This document shows, one piece after another, positions 1 to 9,178 of a stretch of DNA of 64,000 bases. Every line of letters starts with the position of its first letter. Positions within the stretch are counted from its first letter, which is position 1. Under the pieces are notes generated by a model. The model was not told the DNA's origin, ran no database searches, and saw only the letters and a program-made list of their open reading frames with translations. The position numbers and the translations under genes are program-made. The DNA is from Paenibacillus silagei (GTDB lineage: Bacteria; Bacillota; Bacilli; Paenibacillales; Paenibacillaceae): assembly GCF_017874735.1 (NCBI RefSeq), contig NZ_JAGGLV010000005.1, positions 1 through 64,000 of the forward strand, written 5' to 3'.

Positions 1-45
1 GCGCAGCGTCCACCCAAGTGCTCACGTTGATCCTACTCCAAAATA

Positions 46-92
46 AAAAGCTGTCCCAAGCAGCCATTTCATGGCTTTTGGGACAGCCCCTT
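46..92 (-). terminator. Terminator of the fructoside operon
   Basis: Read on the minus strand, GGCTGTCCCAAAAGCC pairs with a downstream GCTTGGGACAGC and is followed by TTTTTATTTT. It lies about 30 bases past the fructokinase stop codon and fits a Rho-independent terminator for the operon. Confidence 0.85.
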
Positions 93-120
93 CTTGTTCT
101 GACATGATTTGATTCAACTA

Positions 121-1011
121 CTAACTTACATTTGTACCTGAATCCAATGCTCTTACTCCCAGTGCTAATGCCCCACACAAGCCGGCATTATCGCCGAGCG
201 TAGGGGCGACAATATAATGTTCGATATCCGATACAATAGGCTTGGCACTCACGTATCCATTGAGAATGCTGCCCACCTGGGCCCGGATCATCGGGAATAA
301 CTGAGCTTGCTTCATCACGCCCCCGCCGAGAATGACCTTCTTAGGGGATAACGTCAGGATGACATTCGATATGGCCTGCGCGATGTAGAATGCCTCGATC
401 TCCCATGCCGGATGGTCTTCCGGCAGTGTATCGCCCTTAGCCTTCCATCTTGCTTCGAGCGCCGGTCCGGCAGCCATTCCTTCCAAACAATCGCTATGAT
501 AGGGACAATTGCCAGCAAAATCATCGTCCGGATGCCGCCTTGTAAGGATATGTCCACCCTCTGGATGAACAAGTCCATGCACCAGGTTACCCTCGGTATA
601 GACGCCGACTCCTACGCCAGTCCCGATCGTATAGTAGACGCAGCTATCCAATCCTTGCGCTGCACCCCATGTGGCTTCGCCCAACGCGGCAGCATTGACG
701 TCCGTATCCCAACCGACCGGAACATCGAAGACCGATTTTAGCGTACCCACGAAATTATATCCGGACCAGCCAGGTTTGGGTGTTGTCGTCACATAACCGT
801 AAGTCGGACTTGCGTGTTCGAGGTCAATCGGACCAAACGATCCGATCCCTATGCTATCGACTCTCTTATCGCGGAAGTAGGCGATGACATTCTCCATCGT
901 CTCTTCGGGTCGATGGGTCGGAAAATGAACCCGATCCTCAATTTCCCCTAATTCATTCCCGACACCGCAGACAAACTTTGTTCCGCCTGCTTCAATGGCC
1001 CCGATACGCAT
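121..1011 (-). CDS. scrK: ROK-family fructokinase
   Basis: Phosphorylates fructose to fructose 6-phosphate in the cytoplasm. The 296-aa product opens with the ATP-binding stretch GAIEAGGTKF (residues 4-13). The catalytic Asp lies in WDTDVN (about D104). A zinc site of the ROK fructokinases is formed by H154 in EGGH and by C169, H172 and C175 in GNCPYHSDC. I chose the ATG at 1011 because AAGGAGG lies seven bases upstream; an in-frame ATG further up lacks this. The gene overlaps the end of the GH32 gene by 20 bases, which suggests translational coupling. Together they would release and trap fructose from an imported fructoside. The family is close to B. subtilis YdhR/GmuE. Substrate preference for fructose is inferred from family and context. 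Confidence 0.9.
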   Translation of the reverse strand: MRIGAIEAGGTKFVCGVGNELGEIEDRVHFPTHRPEETMENVIAYFRDKRVDSIGIGSFGPIDLEHASPTYGYVTTTPKPGWSGYNFVGTLKSVFDVPVGWDTDVNAAALGEATWGAAQGLDSCVYYTIGTGVGVGVYTEGNLVHGLVHPEGGHILTRRHPDDDFAGNCPYHSDCLEGMAAGPALEARWKAKGDTLPEDHPAWEIEAFYIAQAISNVILTLSPKKVILGGGVMKQAQLFPMIRAQVGSILNGYVSAKPIVSDIEHYIVAPTLGDNAGLCGALALGVRALDSGTNVS

Positions 1012-2542
1012 GAGCTTCCTCCTTGACCTCATCTCTCCATATGCTTCCCAGCTCATTGATTTGGAGCGACACAAGCTTTACGCCTCCGCCAACCGCGTAG
1101 AGCTCAAGTCCGTTGCTTTCGGAAGCGGGGAAAATCATGTCCGAGATGACCGCTAGACCCTCACCACCGAACACTTCAACCGAAGACCAATCCATGAAGA
1201 TGGACATGCGTATACGGTTATTCACAGGCCGGAGCGGTGCCTGGTGCTTAGCAGCGAAATCCGGATGGAAATTCGTAGTGCCTGATTTCGTGCGATCGAC
1301 AAACAACTCCATGTTTAGGGTATCGTACCCGACCACCGTTTCTTCATCCGCAGACTTTCTAACCTTCATTCCGAACTCCGTTGCGGTTCCAATTTCGAAC
1401 TCTGCGATCAATTCCGCATTATTAATGGTGATGTCAGCCAGCAGATTCGTATCCGGAACCAAGGTCACATCCTCCAGAGCCATAAGCGGTGAACCTATCC
1501 TTCTCAATTCTTCTACCGGTTCTTGCACCAGACGAAGGCCTTCCCGATAGGTTCTCAACTTCAACTCCCGTGGAATGGATGCATTTCCCCGCCACTTGTC
1601 AGTCGGAAGCGTCCCGGCATACCGCCAGTTGTTCATCCAGCCGATCCAGAGCTTGCGTCCGTCTCCTTCCGGTATATCGCTCCAGGTGACGGCTGCATAG
1701 AAATCGGACCCGAAATCAATCCATTTCACATCATGAACCGAAAGAATAGGCTCATCGAGTGTAAATGTCTTACCATCGAAGCTGCCGACGAAGTACATCA
1801 TACCGGAGCCTCCTGCCGGTGGTTCAGGCTCGTACGGGTTCACTCCATTACAATCGCCTACACTTAGAATGAGCACCCACTTCTTCTGATTGGGATCACC
1901 ATCGACATGAATCGAGAATAGATCCGGACATTCATACACGCCGCGATGTGTTCCGATGATGTCAGCACCAAATGCGCTAGCAAATGCCCATTCCTTCAAA
2001 TTCGGAGAGGTGTAGAATTCCACACGGTCTTGAACAGCCAGAGTCATAATCCAATGGGATGTATCCTCATGCCAGAATACCTTCGGATCACGGAAATCAA
2101 GAGTCGTCTCCGGGAACAAGACCGGATTCCCTTCATATTTCGTCCAAGTCCGTCCCTTGTCTCTGCTGTAGGCGATGCTTTGAACCTGCGGCTTACCTGG
2201 TTGCGCCTTGTTGTCGTTATTCGTGTAGATCGCCACAAGCCCTGAACCATAATCATCAAAAAAACCACTTGTGTTCTGTGTATCGACTACCGCGCTTCCA
2301 GAGAAAATCGCACCGTCCTCACCTGGCGGCAAGGATGCTTCAAGCTCCTCCCAATGGACCAGATCGGAGCTTACCGCGTGTCCCCAATGCATTTTCCCGA
2401 AATCGGGTTGGCTTGCGAACGGAGTGTGCTGATAAAATAGGTGGTACTCATTCTCGTAATAAACCATTCCGTTCGGATCATTCATCCAGTTTTTTTGTGG
2501 CGAATAGTGATACTGCGGACGGAACTTCTCTGTATAATTCAT
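992..2542 (-). CDS. GH32 fructosidase / sucrose hydrolase
   Basis: Cleaves beta-fructosidic bonds in sucrose, sucrose phosphate or short fructans. The 516-aa protein carries all three GH32 motifs: WMNDPNG near residues 19-25 with the nucleophile D22, FRDP with the transition-state Asp, and YECPDLF with the acid/base Glu. A C-terminal beta-sandwich follows. There is no signal peptide, so it acts inside the cell. The ATG at 2542 is preceded by GGAGGAG; upstream codons in frame look untranslated. It lies downstream of an ABC importer, not a PTS, so an unphosphorylated fructoside is the likely substrate. The exact substrate (sucrose, levanbiose, inulin oligomers) cannot be told from sequence. Confidence 0.9.
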   Translation of the reverse strand: MNYTEKFRPQYHYSPQKNWMNDPNGMVYYENEYHLFYQHTPFASQPDFGKMHWGHAVSSDLVHWEELEASLPPGEDGAIFSGSAVVDTQNTSGFFDDYGSGLVAIYTNNDNKAQPGKPQVQSIAYSRDKGRTWTKYEGNPVLFPETTLDFRDPKVFWHEDTSHWIMTLAVQDRVEFYTSPNLKEWAFASAFGADIIGTHRGVYECPDLFSIHVDGDPNQKKWVLILSVGDCNGVNPYEPEPPAGGSGMMYFVGSFDGKTFTLDEPILSVHDVKWIDFGSDFYAAVTWSDIPEGDGRKLWIGWMNNWRYAGTLPTDKWRGNASIPRELKLRTYREGLRLVQEPVEELRRIGSPLMALEDVTLVPDTNLLADITINNAELIAEFEIGTATEFGMKVRKSADEETVVGYDTLNMELFVDRTKSGTTNFHPDFAAKHQAPLRPVNNRIRMSIFMDWSSVEVFGGEGLAVISDMIFPASESNGLELYAVGGGVKLVSLQINELGSIWRDEVKEEAHAYRGH

Positions 2543-2574
2543 GTTTCTCCCACTCCTCCAGGATAATAATAATA

Positions 2575-2615
2575 GTCGGAGCATGGCCCACTGCAGAATG
2601 AGCTCATGCTCCGAC
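2575..2615 (-). promoter_or_regulatory. Intercistronic hairpin between binding protein and GH32
   Basis: An 11-bp perfect stem (GTCGGAGCATG with CATGCTCCGAC) lies in the 96-base gap between the binding-protein and GH32 genes. On the minus strand it is followed by TATTATTATTATCC, not a clean U-tract. It probably stabilises the upstream mRNA or partly terminates it, giving more binding protein than enzyme. Confidence 0.6.
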
Positions 2616-2638
2616 GGTATGCCTTATAATGTAACTGG

Positions 2639-4228
2639 TTATTTCCCCGCTCTGTCGTAACCAGTTTGTTTGATTTTCAGCCAATCCTGCATGCCAAGAC
2701 GATCAAGCTCTTTGATGAATGCGTCCCACTCTTTGTCCACGTTCGCGCCTTGCATCCATTCCGTACGTTTCTTCAGAATATATGGCCACAGGTCGGCTTC
2801 GGTTTGGGTCAGGCGCTCTGATTCCTCTTTGGAGAAAAATACTCTCGGATACATATGTTCAGCTTTCATATCTGGCACATAGATCTTCTTCAAAATATCA
2901 ATGCGATAGGCCGCATCGTCCGGCATCGTCGTTACCTTACCGTAATAGGAATCGAGAATAGCTAACGGTCCGCCAGCGCTTGTTTTGACGCGCAGCTCAT
3001 TCGGTGAAGCACCGTTCAGCGGCAAGTGCTTCAGCATTTTAGTAGCTTCGTCCATTTCAAAAATATTCTGCTGCGCTTCATCGCCATAAGTTCCCCAATT
3101 GTTCTGTACAGACTGGGACGGATCATACAGTGTGTCTATCCATTTAATCGTCGCTTCGATGTTCTTGTTATCGGCTGTGAGAACCATTCTGCCGCGGTCA
3201 AATCCCATACCGTTCGCACGGGCTACATTCTTCCAGCCGTTCGGCCCTTCCAGTGCCGGCATCGGCTCAAACGGACTGTCCATGCCGCTCACATTCGCCT
3301 TGTCCCAAGTGAAGTACAAACCGTAGCGATCATCCTTTGCTTTGGCTATAAATTTGTTCCAGTCTTGGGTAATGAATTCCGGATCGATCAGACCCGCTGC
3401 GTACAGCTCCTGAAAGTACTTCATACCTTCCTTATAGCCCGGCGCCAATACAGCATTGTTCACCTTGCCGTCATTGTCGACCAGCGTTAGATCCCCGTTA
3501 AAGCCAGCTCCGAAGGAACCGAGAAGGAAACTTAAATCCTCGTTGGCCCCGTCATCATTAATAAAAGAAACCGGAATTTCGTCGGCTTTGCCATTGCCAT
3601 TCGGATCCTTCGTTTTGAACGCGATCAACACTTGTTTCAGTTCTTCCGTCGTCTTTGGCATTTGCAGGCCAAGCTTATCCAGCCACGCCTTGTTAATCCA
3701 CGGAATATTGTTGACAGAGTGAATACTCTCCTTGCCTTCACCAAGCTCCTCAATCCAAGGAAATGCGAGGATGTGCCCGTCCGGTGAAGTCATCATACCT
3801 TTGTATTGGGGTGCCTGCTCCAGCACCTTACTGAGGTTCGGCATTTTCTCAGGCGTAATGTATTCCTCGACAGGAATGATTGTGCCGTCATTGGCCAATT
3901 TCAACAAATCGAAATCACTCAGGCCAGCGTTGAAAAGCGCATCCGGAAGCTCACCTGTGGCCAAAGCCAGATTCCGCTTCTCGACGTACACATCTTCCGA
4001 ATAGACTTTCCAGTCGATATGAATGCCGGTCTTTTCTTCCAGGCGTTTGAAGATCAGCTTATCATTCGGGTCTTGAGGAGCAAGCGGTGAGTTCGGCGTC
4101 ATGAAGGTTAGGGTTTGATCACCGGAATTCCCTTTTTCTTTGTCGCTTCCTTTATCGCTGCTGCATCCCGTAATTGCCATAACAGCCGTCAGAGAAATAA
4201 TGGATACTGTTTTCTTAATATGTTTCAT
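2639..4228 (-). CDS. ABC transporter sugar-binding lipoprotein
   Basis: Extracellular solute-binding lipoprotein that delivers a sugar to the two permeases encoded upstream. The 529-aa protein has a basic N-terminus, a hydrophobic stretch and the lipobox ITGC with the lipidated Cys at residue 22, followed by a charged linker. The mature part (TFMTPNSPLAPQDPND..., with the calcium-like DPNGNGKADEIP segment near residue 220) is typical of the large 500-560 aa binding proteins of the LipO/YtcQ group found in Paenibacillus. No ATPase gene is in the operon, so a shared MsmX-type ATPase elsewhere is likely. A fructoside substrate is inferred from the linked GH32 and fructokinase genes. Confidence 0.9.
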   Translation of the reverse strand: MKHIKKTVSIISLTAVMAITGCSSDKGSDKEKGNSGDQTLTFMTPNSPLAPQDPNDKLIFKRLEEKTGIHIDWKVYSEDVYVEKRNLALATGELPDALFNAGLSDFDLLKLANDGTIIPVEEYITPEKMPNLSKVLEQAPQYKGMMTSPDGHILAFPWIEELGEGKESIHSVNNIPWINKAWLDKLGLQMPKTTEELKQVLIAFKTKDPNGNGKADEIPVSFINDDGANEDLSFLLGSFGAGFNGDLTLVDNDGKVNNAVLAPGYKEGMKYFQELYAAGLIDPEFITQDWNKFIAKAKDDRYGLYFTWDKANVSGMDSPFEPMPALEGPNGWKNVARANGMGFDRGRMVLTADNKNIEATIKWIDTLYDPSQSVQNNWGTYGDEAQQNIFEMDEATKMLKHLPLNGASPNELRVKTSAGGPLAILDSYYGKVTTMPDDAAYRIDILKKIYVPDMKAEHMYPRVFFSKEESERLTQTEADLWPYILKKRTEWMQGANVDKEWDAFIKELDRLGMQDWLKIKQTGYDRAGK

Positions 4229-4275
4229 ACTAATTCTCCCCTTTTGTTGTCTTCATTTAAATAACTGTGGGCTCT

Positions 4276-5160
4276 CTACTTGAGGGAACCGACCATGACA
4301 CCTTTTTCGAAGTATTTCTGGAAGAAAGGATACATTACAAGAAGCGGAAGACTTGAGACTACGATGGCTGCATACTTCATCAATTCAGACAGTCGTGCTA
4401 GCTCAGCCTGTTCCTTAATAGAAGAGACAATATTCGGATCAACCTTGTTCAGAATCAGAATACGCCGAAGTACGAGCTGCAGCGGATATTTGTCTTGATT
4501 CTCCAAGTAGATCAGAGATTGAAAGAAATCATTCCAGTGACCCACGAAAGCATATAACGCAAGGACAAATACGATAGGCTTGGACAGCGGTATGATGATG
4601 CTAAAGAAAATTGTGAAATCCGAGGCACCATCAATCTTAGCCGCTTCGTTCATTTCCTTTGGCAAGCCCCGGAAGAACGTCCGGGCCAGAATAATGTTCC
4701 ACACGCTCACTGCACCCGGGATCACGAGCGCCCAGATGGTATCAAGCATGCCCAGACTCTTCACCACGAGATAAGTCGGGATCAGACCACCGCCAAAGAA
4801 CATGGTGATAATGAAAAGCGTCATAATCACTTTTCTTCCGACGAAGTCGTCGAGCGCCAATGGATATCCTGCAAAGACGCAGACAGAAACCGTTATTACT
4901 GTGAAAACGGAGGAATATAGCAACGCGTTCAGAAATCCACCAATGATTTTGTCATCCGATAAAATCATTCTATATCCCTCAAGGCTATAATCTGAGAAGT
5001 CGAAGGATAACCCCTTATTCAGAAGTGCCGTCGGTTCCATGAACGAAGCCACGACCATATAAATCAGCGGACCAATAATCGCTACAACGAGGAGAACTAG
5101 CAGGGTGAAGATAACACCGAGCACGACCTTGTCCATCTTAGTTGGTTTAATACTGTCCAT
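4276..5160 (-). CDS. ABC sugar permease, MalG/YtcP type
   Basis: Inner-membrane subunit of the sugar importer, 294 aa, with about six hydrophobic segments. The coupling (EAA) loop is visible as EMNEAAKIDGASDFTIFFSIIIPLSKP around residues 165-195 and contacts the ATPase. The C-terminus ends in FFQKYFEKGVMVGSLK, a signature of the YtcP/LplC class. It sits 14 bases downstream of the partner permease and 47 bases upstream of the binding-protein gene, so all are in one transcript. Confidence 0.93.
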   Translation of the reverse strand: MDSIKPTKMDKVVLGVIFTLLVLLVVAIIGPLIYMVVASFMEPTALLNKGLSFDFSDYSLEGYRMILSDDKIIGGFLNALLYSSVFTVITVSVCVFAGYPLALDDFVGRKVIMTLFIITMFFGGGLIPTYLVVKSLGMLDTIWALVIPGAVSVWNIILARTFFRGLPKEMNEAAKIDGASDFTIFFSIIIPLSKPIVFVLALYAFVGHWNDFFQSLIYLENQDKYPLQLVLRRILILNKVDPNIVSSIKEQAELARLSELMKYAAIVVSSLPLLVMYPFFQKYFEKGVMVGSLK

Positions 5161-5174
5161 GATGATCTCCTTTC

Positions 5175-6140
5175 CTATACAATTCCATCACCATCGTTAA
5201 CCCGTTTCACGATAAAATTCACCGTAAACAGCATAATGAGGTTAATGATGGTGTTAAACAATTCCACGGCAGCAGAGAACGAATAGTTCGCCTGCTGGAA
5301 GCCGATCCGATAGACATAAGTACTGATTACATCCGATTTCTCCATGTTCATTTCGTTCCACATCAGGATGGCTTTGTCACCGCCGCCGGCCATAATGCCG
5401 CCTGCCGCGAGAATGATCATGATCGCAATAACCGGCCTGATGGTAGGTAGATCGATATGCCGTATGCGCTGAAGCAGGCTTGCACCGTCAAGTGTCGCCG
5501 CATTGTGCAGCTCCGGATCTACATTGGCCAATGCAGCCACATAGATAATGGATGACCATCCAGCTCCCTGCCAGATGCCGGAGAGGATATACATCGGACG
5601 GAAATATTCCGGTTCTGACATGAACGAGAGCGGCATCCCGCCAAAGGCCACCACTAATTGATTGACCGGGCCTGTTGGAGAGAATAAGACAAAGAGCATA
5701 CCCACGACAACCACAACAGAAATGAAATTCGGCGCATATAAGAACAATTGAATGTTCTTTTTCATCGCGGCCTTGCGTACCTGATTCAACATTAATGCCA
5801 GAATAATCGGCACCGGGAATCCCAGTAAAAGACCGTAAATGTTCAACTGAAGTGTATTGAATAACAATTGCTCAAAATTGGGTGCATTAAAGAATCGTTC
5901 GAAGTGATGAAACCCAACCCAGTCACTCCCCAAAATACCCTTGCGAAAGCTGTAGTCTTTAAAAGCGATCAGAACACCATACATAGGGAGATATTTAAAA
6001 ATAATAGTCAATACGACTGCGGGAAGCACAAAAAGGTAAAGCCAATAGTTGTTCTTGATATACCTGAGTTTCTCCATAAGTCCTATGCGATTCCGGGCTT
6101 CCGGTCTTTTATTTTGTGTAATTCCAGAAGTTTGTTGCAA
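5175..6140 (-). CDS. ABC sugar permease, LplB/YteP type
   Basis: Second membrane subunit of the sugar importer and first gene of the operon. About six membrane helices are present, with the EAA loop (HNAATLDGASLLQRIRHIDLP) near residues 215-235. I set the start at the TTG at 6140 because GGGGGAGG lies five bases ahead of it, giving 321 aa; a longer in-frame start at 6164 (ATG) has no good ribosome site. The family usually begins with the short lead seen here before KLRYIKNNYWLYL. It precedes the second permease with a 14-base gap. Confidence 0.88.
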   Translation of the reverse strand: MQQTSGITQNKRPEARNRIGLMEKLRYIKNNYWLYLFVLPAVVLTIIFKYLPMYGVLIAFKDYSFRKGILGSDWVGFHHFERFFNAPNFEQLLFNTLQLNIYGLLLGFPVPIILALMLNQVRKAAMKKNIQLFLYAPNFISVVVVVGMLFVLFSPTGPVNQLVVAFGGMPLSFMSEPEYFRPMYILSGIWQGAGWSSIIYVAALANVDPELHNAATLDGASLLQRIRHIDLPTIRPVIAIMIILAAGGIMAGGGDKAILMWNEMNMEKSDVISTYVYRIGFQQANYSFSAAVELFNTIINLIMLFTVNFIVKRVNDGDGIV

Positions 6141-6248
6141 CTTCTCCTCCCCCTCAATACTCATTTGCAAAACATAAATGTGATTTTGGATACTTCTCGC
6201 GCGAAAGTAAGTGCTTCCATAAGTCACGGTCAACGGCTTAGCAAATTT

Positions 6249-6277
6249 AATTTACAACATCACGATTACTTCGTCAA
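6249..6277 (-). promoter_or_regulatory. SigA-type promoter of the fructoside operon
   Basis: On the minus strand, TTGACG (6272-6277), a 17-base spacer and TAAATT (6249-6254) form a good SigA promoter about 110 bases upstream of the first permease start. Confidence 0.7.
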
Positions 6278-6292
6278 GACTTTTTATGAATA

Positions 6293-6456
6293 CAAAAGTA
6301 AACATATGCACACAATAAAACACCTTTTCATTTTAATAACGTAAAATTCATTTGTTTTTCTGCTTTAAACAACGAAATATTAGTTTTTTATTATGAAAAA
6401 TCCAACGTGGTGTGAACGAACGCCGTCCACTATCATTGTGCATTTGTTTACTTTTG
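6293..6456. promoter_or_regulatory. Inverted pair of 19-bp elements, candidate operators
   Basis: GTGCATATGTTTACTTTTG on the minus strand (6293-6311) and GTGCATTTGTTTACTTTTG on the plus strand (6438-6456) match at 18 of 19 positions and point in opposite directions between the two divergent promoters. The second overlaps a further palindrome, TTTGCA-caaaa-TGCAAA (6453-6469). The position suggests binding sites of the adjacent LacI-type regulator or of another sugar-responsive factor. Confidence 0.55.
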
Positions 6457-6524
6457 CACAAAATGCAAACCATATCAATCTTTCTTTTTACTTTTTATCT
6501 AATTGTTCATTTGTAACAATTAAG

Positions 6525-6553
6525 TTGACAATTACATTAATTTATACTACGAT
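6525..6553 (+). promoter_or_regulatory. Candidate promoter of the LacI-type regulator
   Basis: TTGACA at 6525-6530, a 17-base spacer and TACGAT at 6548-6553 lie 46 bases ahead of the regulator start. The -35 box is perfect and the -10 box is weak. Confidence 0.5.
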
Positions 6554-6599
6554 TATTTTGGTTGAGAACGCATCACTTCTGCTAAAGGAGCCATTATCT

Positions 6600-7637
6600 T
6601 TGAACAAAGAAAAAGTAACCATTCAAGATATAGCCGATTCGCTTGGGCTTTCTAGGAATACTGTATCCAAAGCATTAAATAATAATCCTTCTATACCGGA
6701 TGAGACACGCAGCAAAGTGGTTAGGAAAGCTATTGATATGAATTACAAGCAGTTCGCCTTGTTCGAACAAGAAGTCTCACCCGCCAAAAAAACCGGCAAT
6801 ATTGCCCTGCTTACAGCAAATATGCCGAACAATTCACATTTTGGCACATCACTGCTAAGCGGCCTCGAACAAAAAATCAGCTCCGAAGGCTTCAATTTGT
6901 CGATACATATCGTTCGGGAGAATGAACTCGATTCGTCGGCTCTTCCTGTCAATTTCGACACAAGTAAAGTAGATGGCATTGTCTGTATCGAATTGTTCGA
7001 CAAGAACTACTCGGAGTTTATTACGTCATTCGGAATCCCGACATTATTCATTGACGCCTCAGCAGAACTGACGTTTTCAGAGATGAAGGCAGATCTGCTG
7101 CTGATGGAGAACATTCATAGTACTTTCAGTCTAACGAAGAAGCTCATTGATGAAGGAATTACGGAGATCGGGTTCATCGGCGACTCCCGCCATTGCATGA
7201 GCTTCAACGAGCGTTGGGACGGGTTCACCAAAGCCATGAATGCCGCCCGGATTGATCTTGATGAATCCTTCTGCATTCTCGAGGACGACCGGCATATCGC
7301 TGACTACAAGTGGCTTAAGCAGCGACTAGCCAGCATGACTAATCTTCCACCCGCGTTCGTATGCGCCAATGACTACATCGCCATTAATGCCATTCGTATC
7401 TTAAAGGACCTGGATATTCAAATTCCTAGTGAGGTTAGGGTCTGCGGATTCGATAATTCCCCGGAGTCGCGAATCGTGGAACCCCACTTGACCACCGTTC
7501 ATATCCACCGGTCCGAAATGGGCTTCCTTGCCGCCGAGATGCTTCTGTCCAAAATCGAAAACCCCGGCAGACCTCCACTGGTTACGCATGTGAAGACGCT
7601 GCCGGTTTTCCGTCAATCGACGGGGCATGAGGAGTAG
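6600..7637 (+). CDS. LacI-family transcriptional regulator
   Basis: Sugar-responsive repressor expected to control the divergent fructoside operon. The 345-aa product starts with VTIQDIADSLGLSRNTVSKAL (residues 6-26), the LacI helix-turn-helix, followed by the hinge and a periplasmic-binding-protein-like sensor ending in VCGFDNSPESRIVEPHLTTVHIHRSEMG. The start is a TTG at 6600 with AAAGGAG nine bases upstream; the frame is open further upstream but the extra residues are not LacI-like. It is transcribed away from the permease genes, and the 459-base space between them holds both promoters and palindromic candidate operators. Confidence 0.9.
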   Translation: MNKEKVTIQDIADSLGLSRNTVSKALNNNPSIPDETRSKVVRKAIDMNYKQFALFEQEVSPAKKTGNIALLTANMPNNSHFGTSLLSGLEQKISSEGFNLSIHIVRENELDSSALPVNFDTSKVDGIVCIELFDKNYSEFITSFGIPTLFIDASAELTFSEMKADLLLMENIHSTFSLTKKLIDEGITEIGFIGDSRHCMSFNERWDGFTKAMNAARIDLDESFCILEDDRHIADYKWLKQRLASMTNLPPAFVCANDYIAINAIRILKDLDIQIPSEVRVCGFDNSPESRIVEPHLTTVHIHRSEMGFLAAEMLLSKIENPGRPPLVTHVKTLPVFRQSTGHEE

Positions 7638-7702
7638 ACAGTTGAACAATGCCGTGAAATACGCGTTGGCAGAAGATGAGTATTGAACGTGTCGTAAAGC
7701 TT

Positions 7703-7758
7703 AAAACAAGGAACCCTTTCAGCATAGCGTTTGCTGAAAGGGTTCCTTGTTTTTTATT
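7703..7758 (+). terminator. Strong symmetric terminator
   Basis: AAAACAAGGAACCCTTTCAGCA pairs perfectly over 22 bases with its partner at 7732-7753 and runs into a T-tract. It ends the regulator gene. The A-rich left flank could also let it work in the other direction. Confidence 0.9.
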
Positions 7759-7799
7759 CCATGCAGCAATTAGCCGCTGCTATATCAATCTATTTATCA

Positions 7800-8069
7800 G
7801 AGGTGTAAATGATTGAGAGTTACCGCCGTCAGCTTCGTAAAGTGTCGAAAGGAAAGAGCATCTTTCCTAAAGATGAAGCATTGTTGAAGATGCTCAATCT
7901 GACTACCGTAGACGTCAACCGGAAATGGACAAGAAGTGTTCAAAACTGGGGCCAAATGCTACTCCAGCTTTCCGTCTTTTTTCCCGATTGGGTCAGTCAA
8001 TGCTTGCGTTATATCACAAATCCCCCCTCGGGGAATCTATGCTTAAAAGAGTTTACACAAAATTATTGA
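7800..8069 (+). pseudogene. IS256-family transposase remnant (C-terminus only)
   Basis: The 86 residues beginning IESYRRQLRKVSKGKSIFP and containing RKWTRSVQNWGQMLLQLSVFF match the extreme C-terminus of IS256-family transposases, whose full length is near 400 aa. The catalytic DDE part is missing, and the frame is closed just upstream. An IS end follows directly. This is a dead fragment that marks the left edge of the AT-rich island. Confidence 0.85.
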
Positions 8070-8077
8070 CAGACCCC
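8051..8077 (+). repeat. IS256-type terminal inverted repeat, one end
   Basis: GTTTACACAAAATTATTGAC continuing to AGACCCCC overlaps the end of the transposase remnant and looks like an IS256-family right end. I see no matching left end in the window. Confidence 0.6.
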
Positions 8078-8128
8078 CATTTGAGGAGTCGCTGAAGTTA
8101 CAACAACTCCCCTCACGAAAATCCCAGA

Positions 8129-9088
8129 TCAATATTCTCTTTTATAGTAAGGATTTCTATCTATAATTGCCGCTTGAATTTTATCCTTTAGAATTTTTTT
8201 TAAATCTCCATCATTATCAAGCATGATTATAAATTCATAGAGATCTCCTAAAACTATAACAACTTTGTCTAATGACTGCTTACACATGGTCAGAGCACCT
8301 TCTGTGAATCCACTTACTGAAAAAAATAAACCTCGTGCTTGCCCTCGTGTAAATACTCTGACTAAATGTTTAGCAATTTCATCGGGGCCAACAGCCTGGT
8401 TCCACCATTTCATTTCAACAAGATAATAGTCGCCATCCAGTTCAATCACACCATCTATTTGCTCTACAATCCCTTCGTTACTATCCCCAGTTAAGGTAAA
8501 GGCCTCTTTAATCAGAATACCAAATGAACTAAACAACCTATTTAGAACATCCTCAAATAGTTTCCCACGTTTGTGCGGATCTTTCATAACAAACAGTGTA
8601 CTGATCTCATTCTTAAATAATTCTTTAGCTTGAGCGAGTTTTTGAGCTTCAGCAGCTTTTTTAAGATATTCTTTTCTTATCTCCAGCTCAGCCTCTTCTT
8701 TTGCATTTTTCATTCTGGTGAATGAATCTTTTACATTAACTAATTGCCTAACTTCATAAACTAGTCCTTTTGCTTTTAATCTATCTGTATCCCAACAACT
8801 TTCATAACTCTCAAACTCTACTACTCTTTTTACAACCTCTCTCCTCTCTCTTAATGTATTTTCACCTGACTCATTGAGTCGTGCCAGTATTGTACGAACC
8901 ATATCATATTTATTTATTGAATCTCTATTTGTAAGAATAGTATTTTCAATATCCAATAATAATGAGTTCTTTACTCCAGCTCCCTTAAAAAATAAAAGCA
9001 CGTCATTCTTTGAACGATTTAATAAAGGGATTGTATCAACTAATAAATTAAATACTTCGGGAGGGTAATGATACGTTAATTTATCCAT
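8129..9088 (-). CDS. Mrr-like PD-(D/E)xK restriction endonuclease
   Basis: Probable DNA nuclease of 319 aa. Residues 1-120 are helical and unrecognised, 125-160 form a charged coiled coil, and 170-300 are an Mrr-type nuclease fold. The catalytic set is visible: E179 in KRGKLFEDVL, D212 in EQIDGVIEL and E225-M-K227 in YYLVEMKWWNQ, followed by the Mrr-like GPDEIAKHLVRVFTRGQARGLFFSVSGFT. The ATG at 9088 follows AAGGAT. It lies 90 bases downstream of the helicase on the same strand and has the same low GC content, so it probably belongs to the same defence cassette. It could act on invading DNA as a type IV-like enzyme. Whether it works with the helicase is inference. Confidence 0.75.
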   Translation of the reverse strand: MDKLTYHYPPEVFNLLVDTIPLLNRSKNDVLLFFKGAGVKNSLLLDIENTILTNRDSINKYDMVRTILARLNESGENTLRERREVVKRVVEFESYESCWDTDRLKAKGLVYEVRQLVNVKDSFTRMKNAKEEAELEIRKEYLKKAAEAQKLAQAKELFKNEISTLFVMKDPHKRGKLFEDVLNRLFSSFGILIKEAFTLTGDSNEGIVEQIDGVIELDGDYYLVEMKWWNQAVGPDEIAKHLVRVFTRGQARGLFFSVSGFTEGALTMCKQSLDKVVIVLGDLYEFIIMLDNDGDLKKILKDKIQAAIIDRNPYYKREY

Positions 9089-9178
9089 CAATTTATCATC
9101 CTTTTTTAATTATTCTTATTTTCATGCCTATAATCTTTCTTGATCATTTTTTAATAGAAATTATTATACAGTTTTTAT

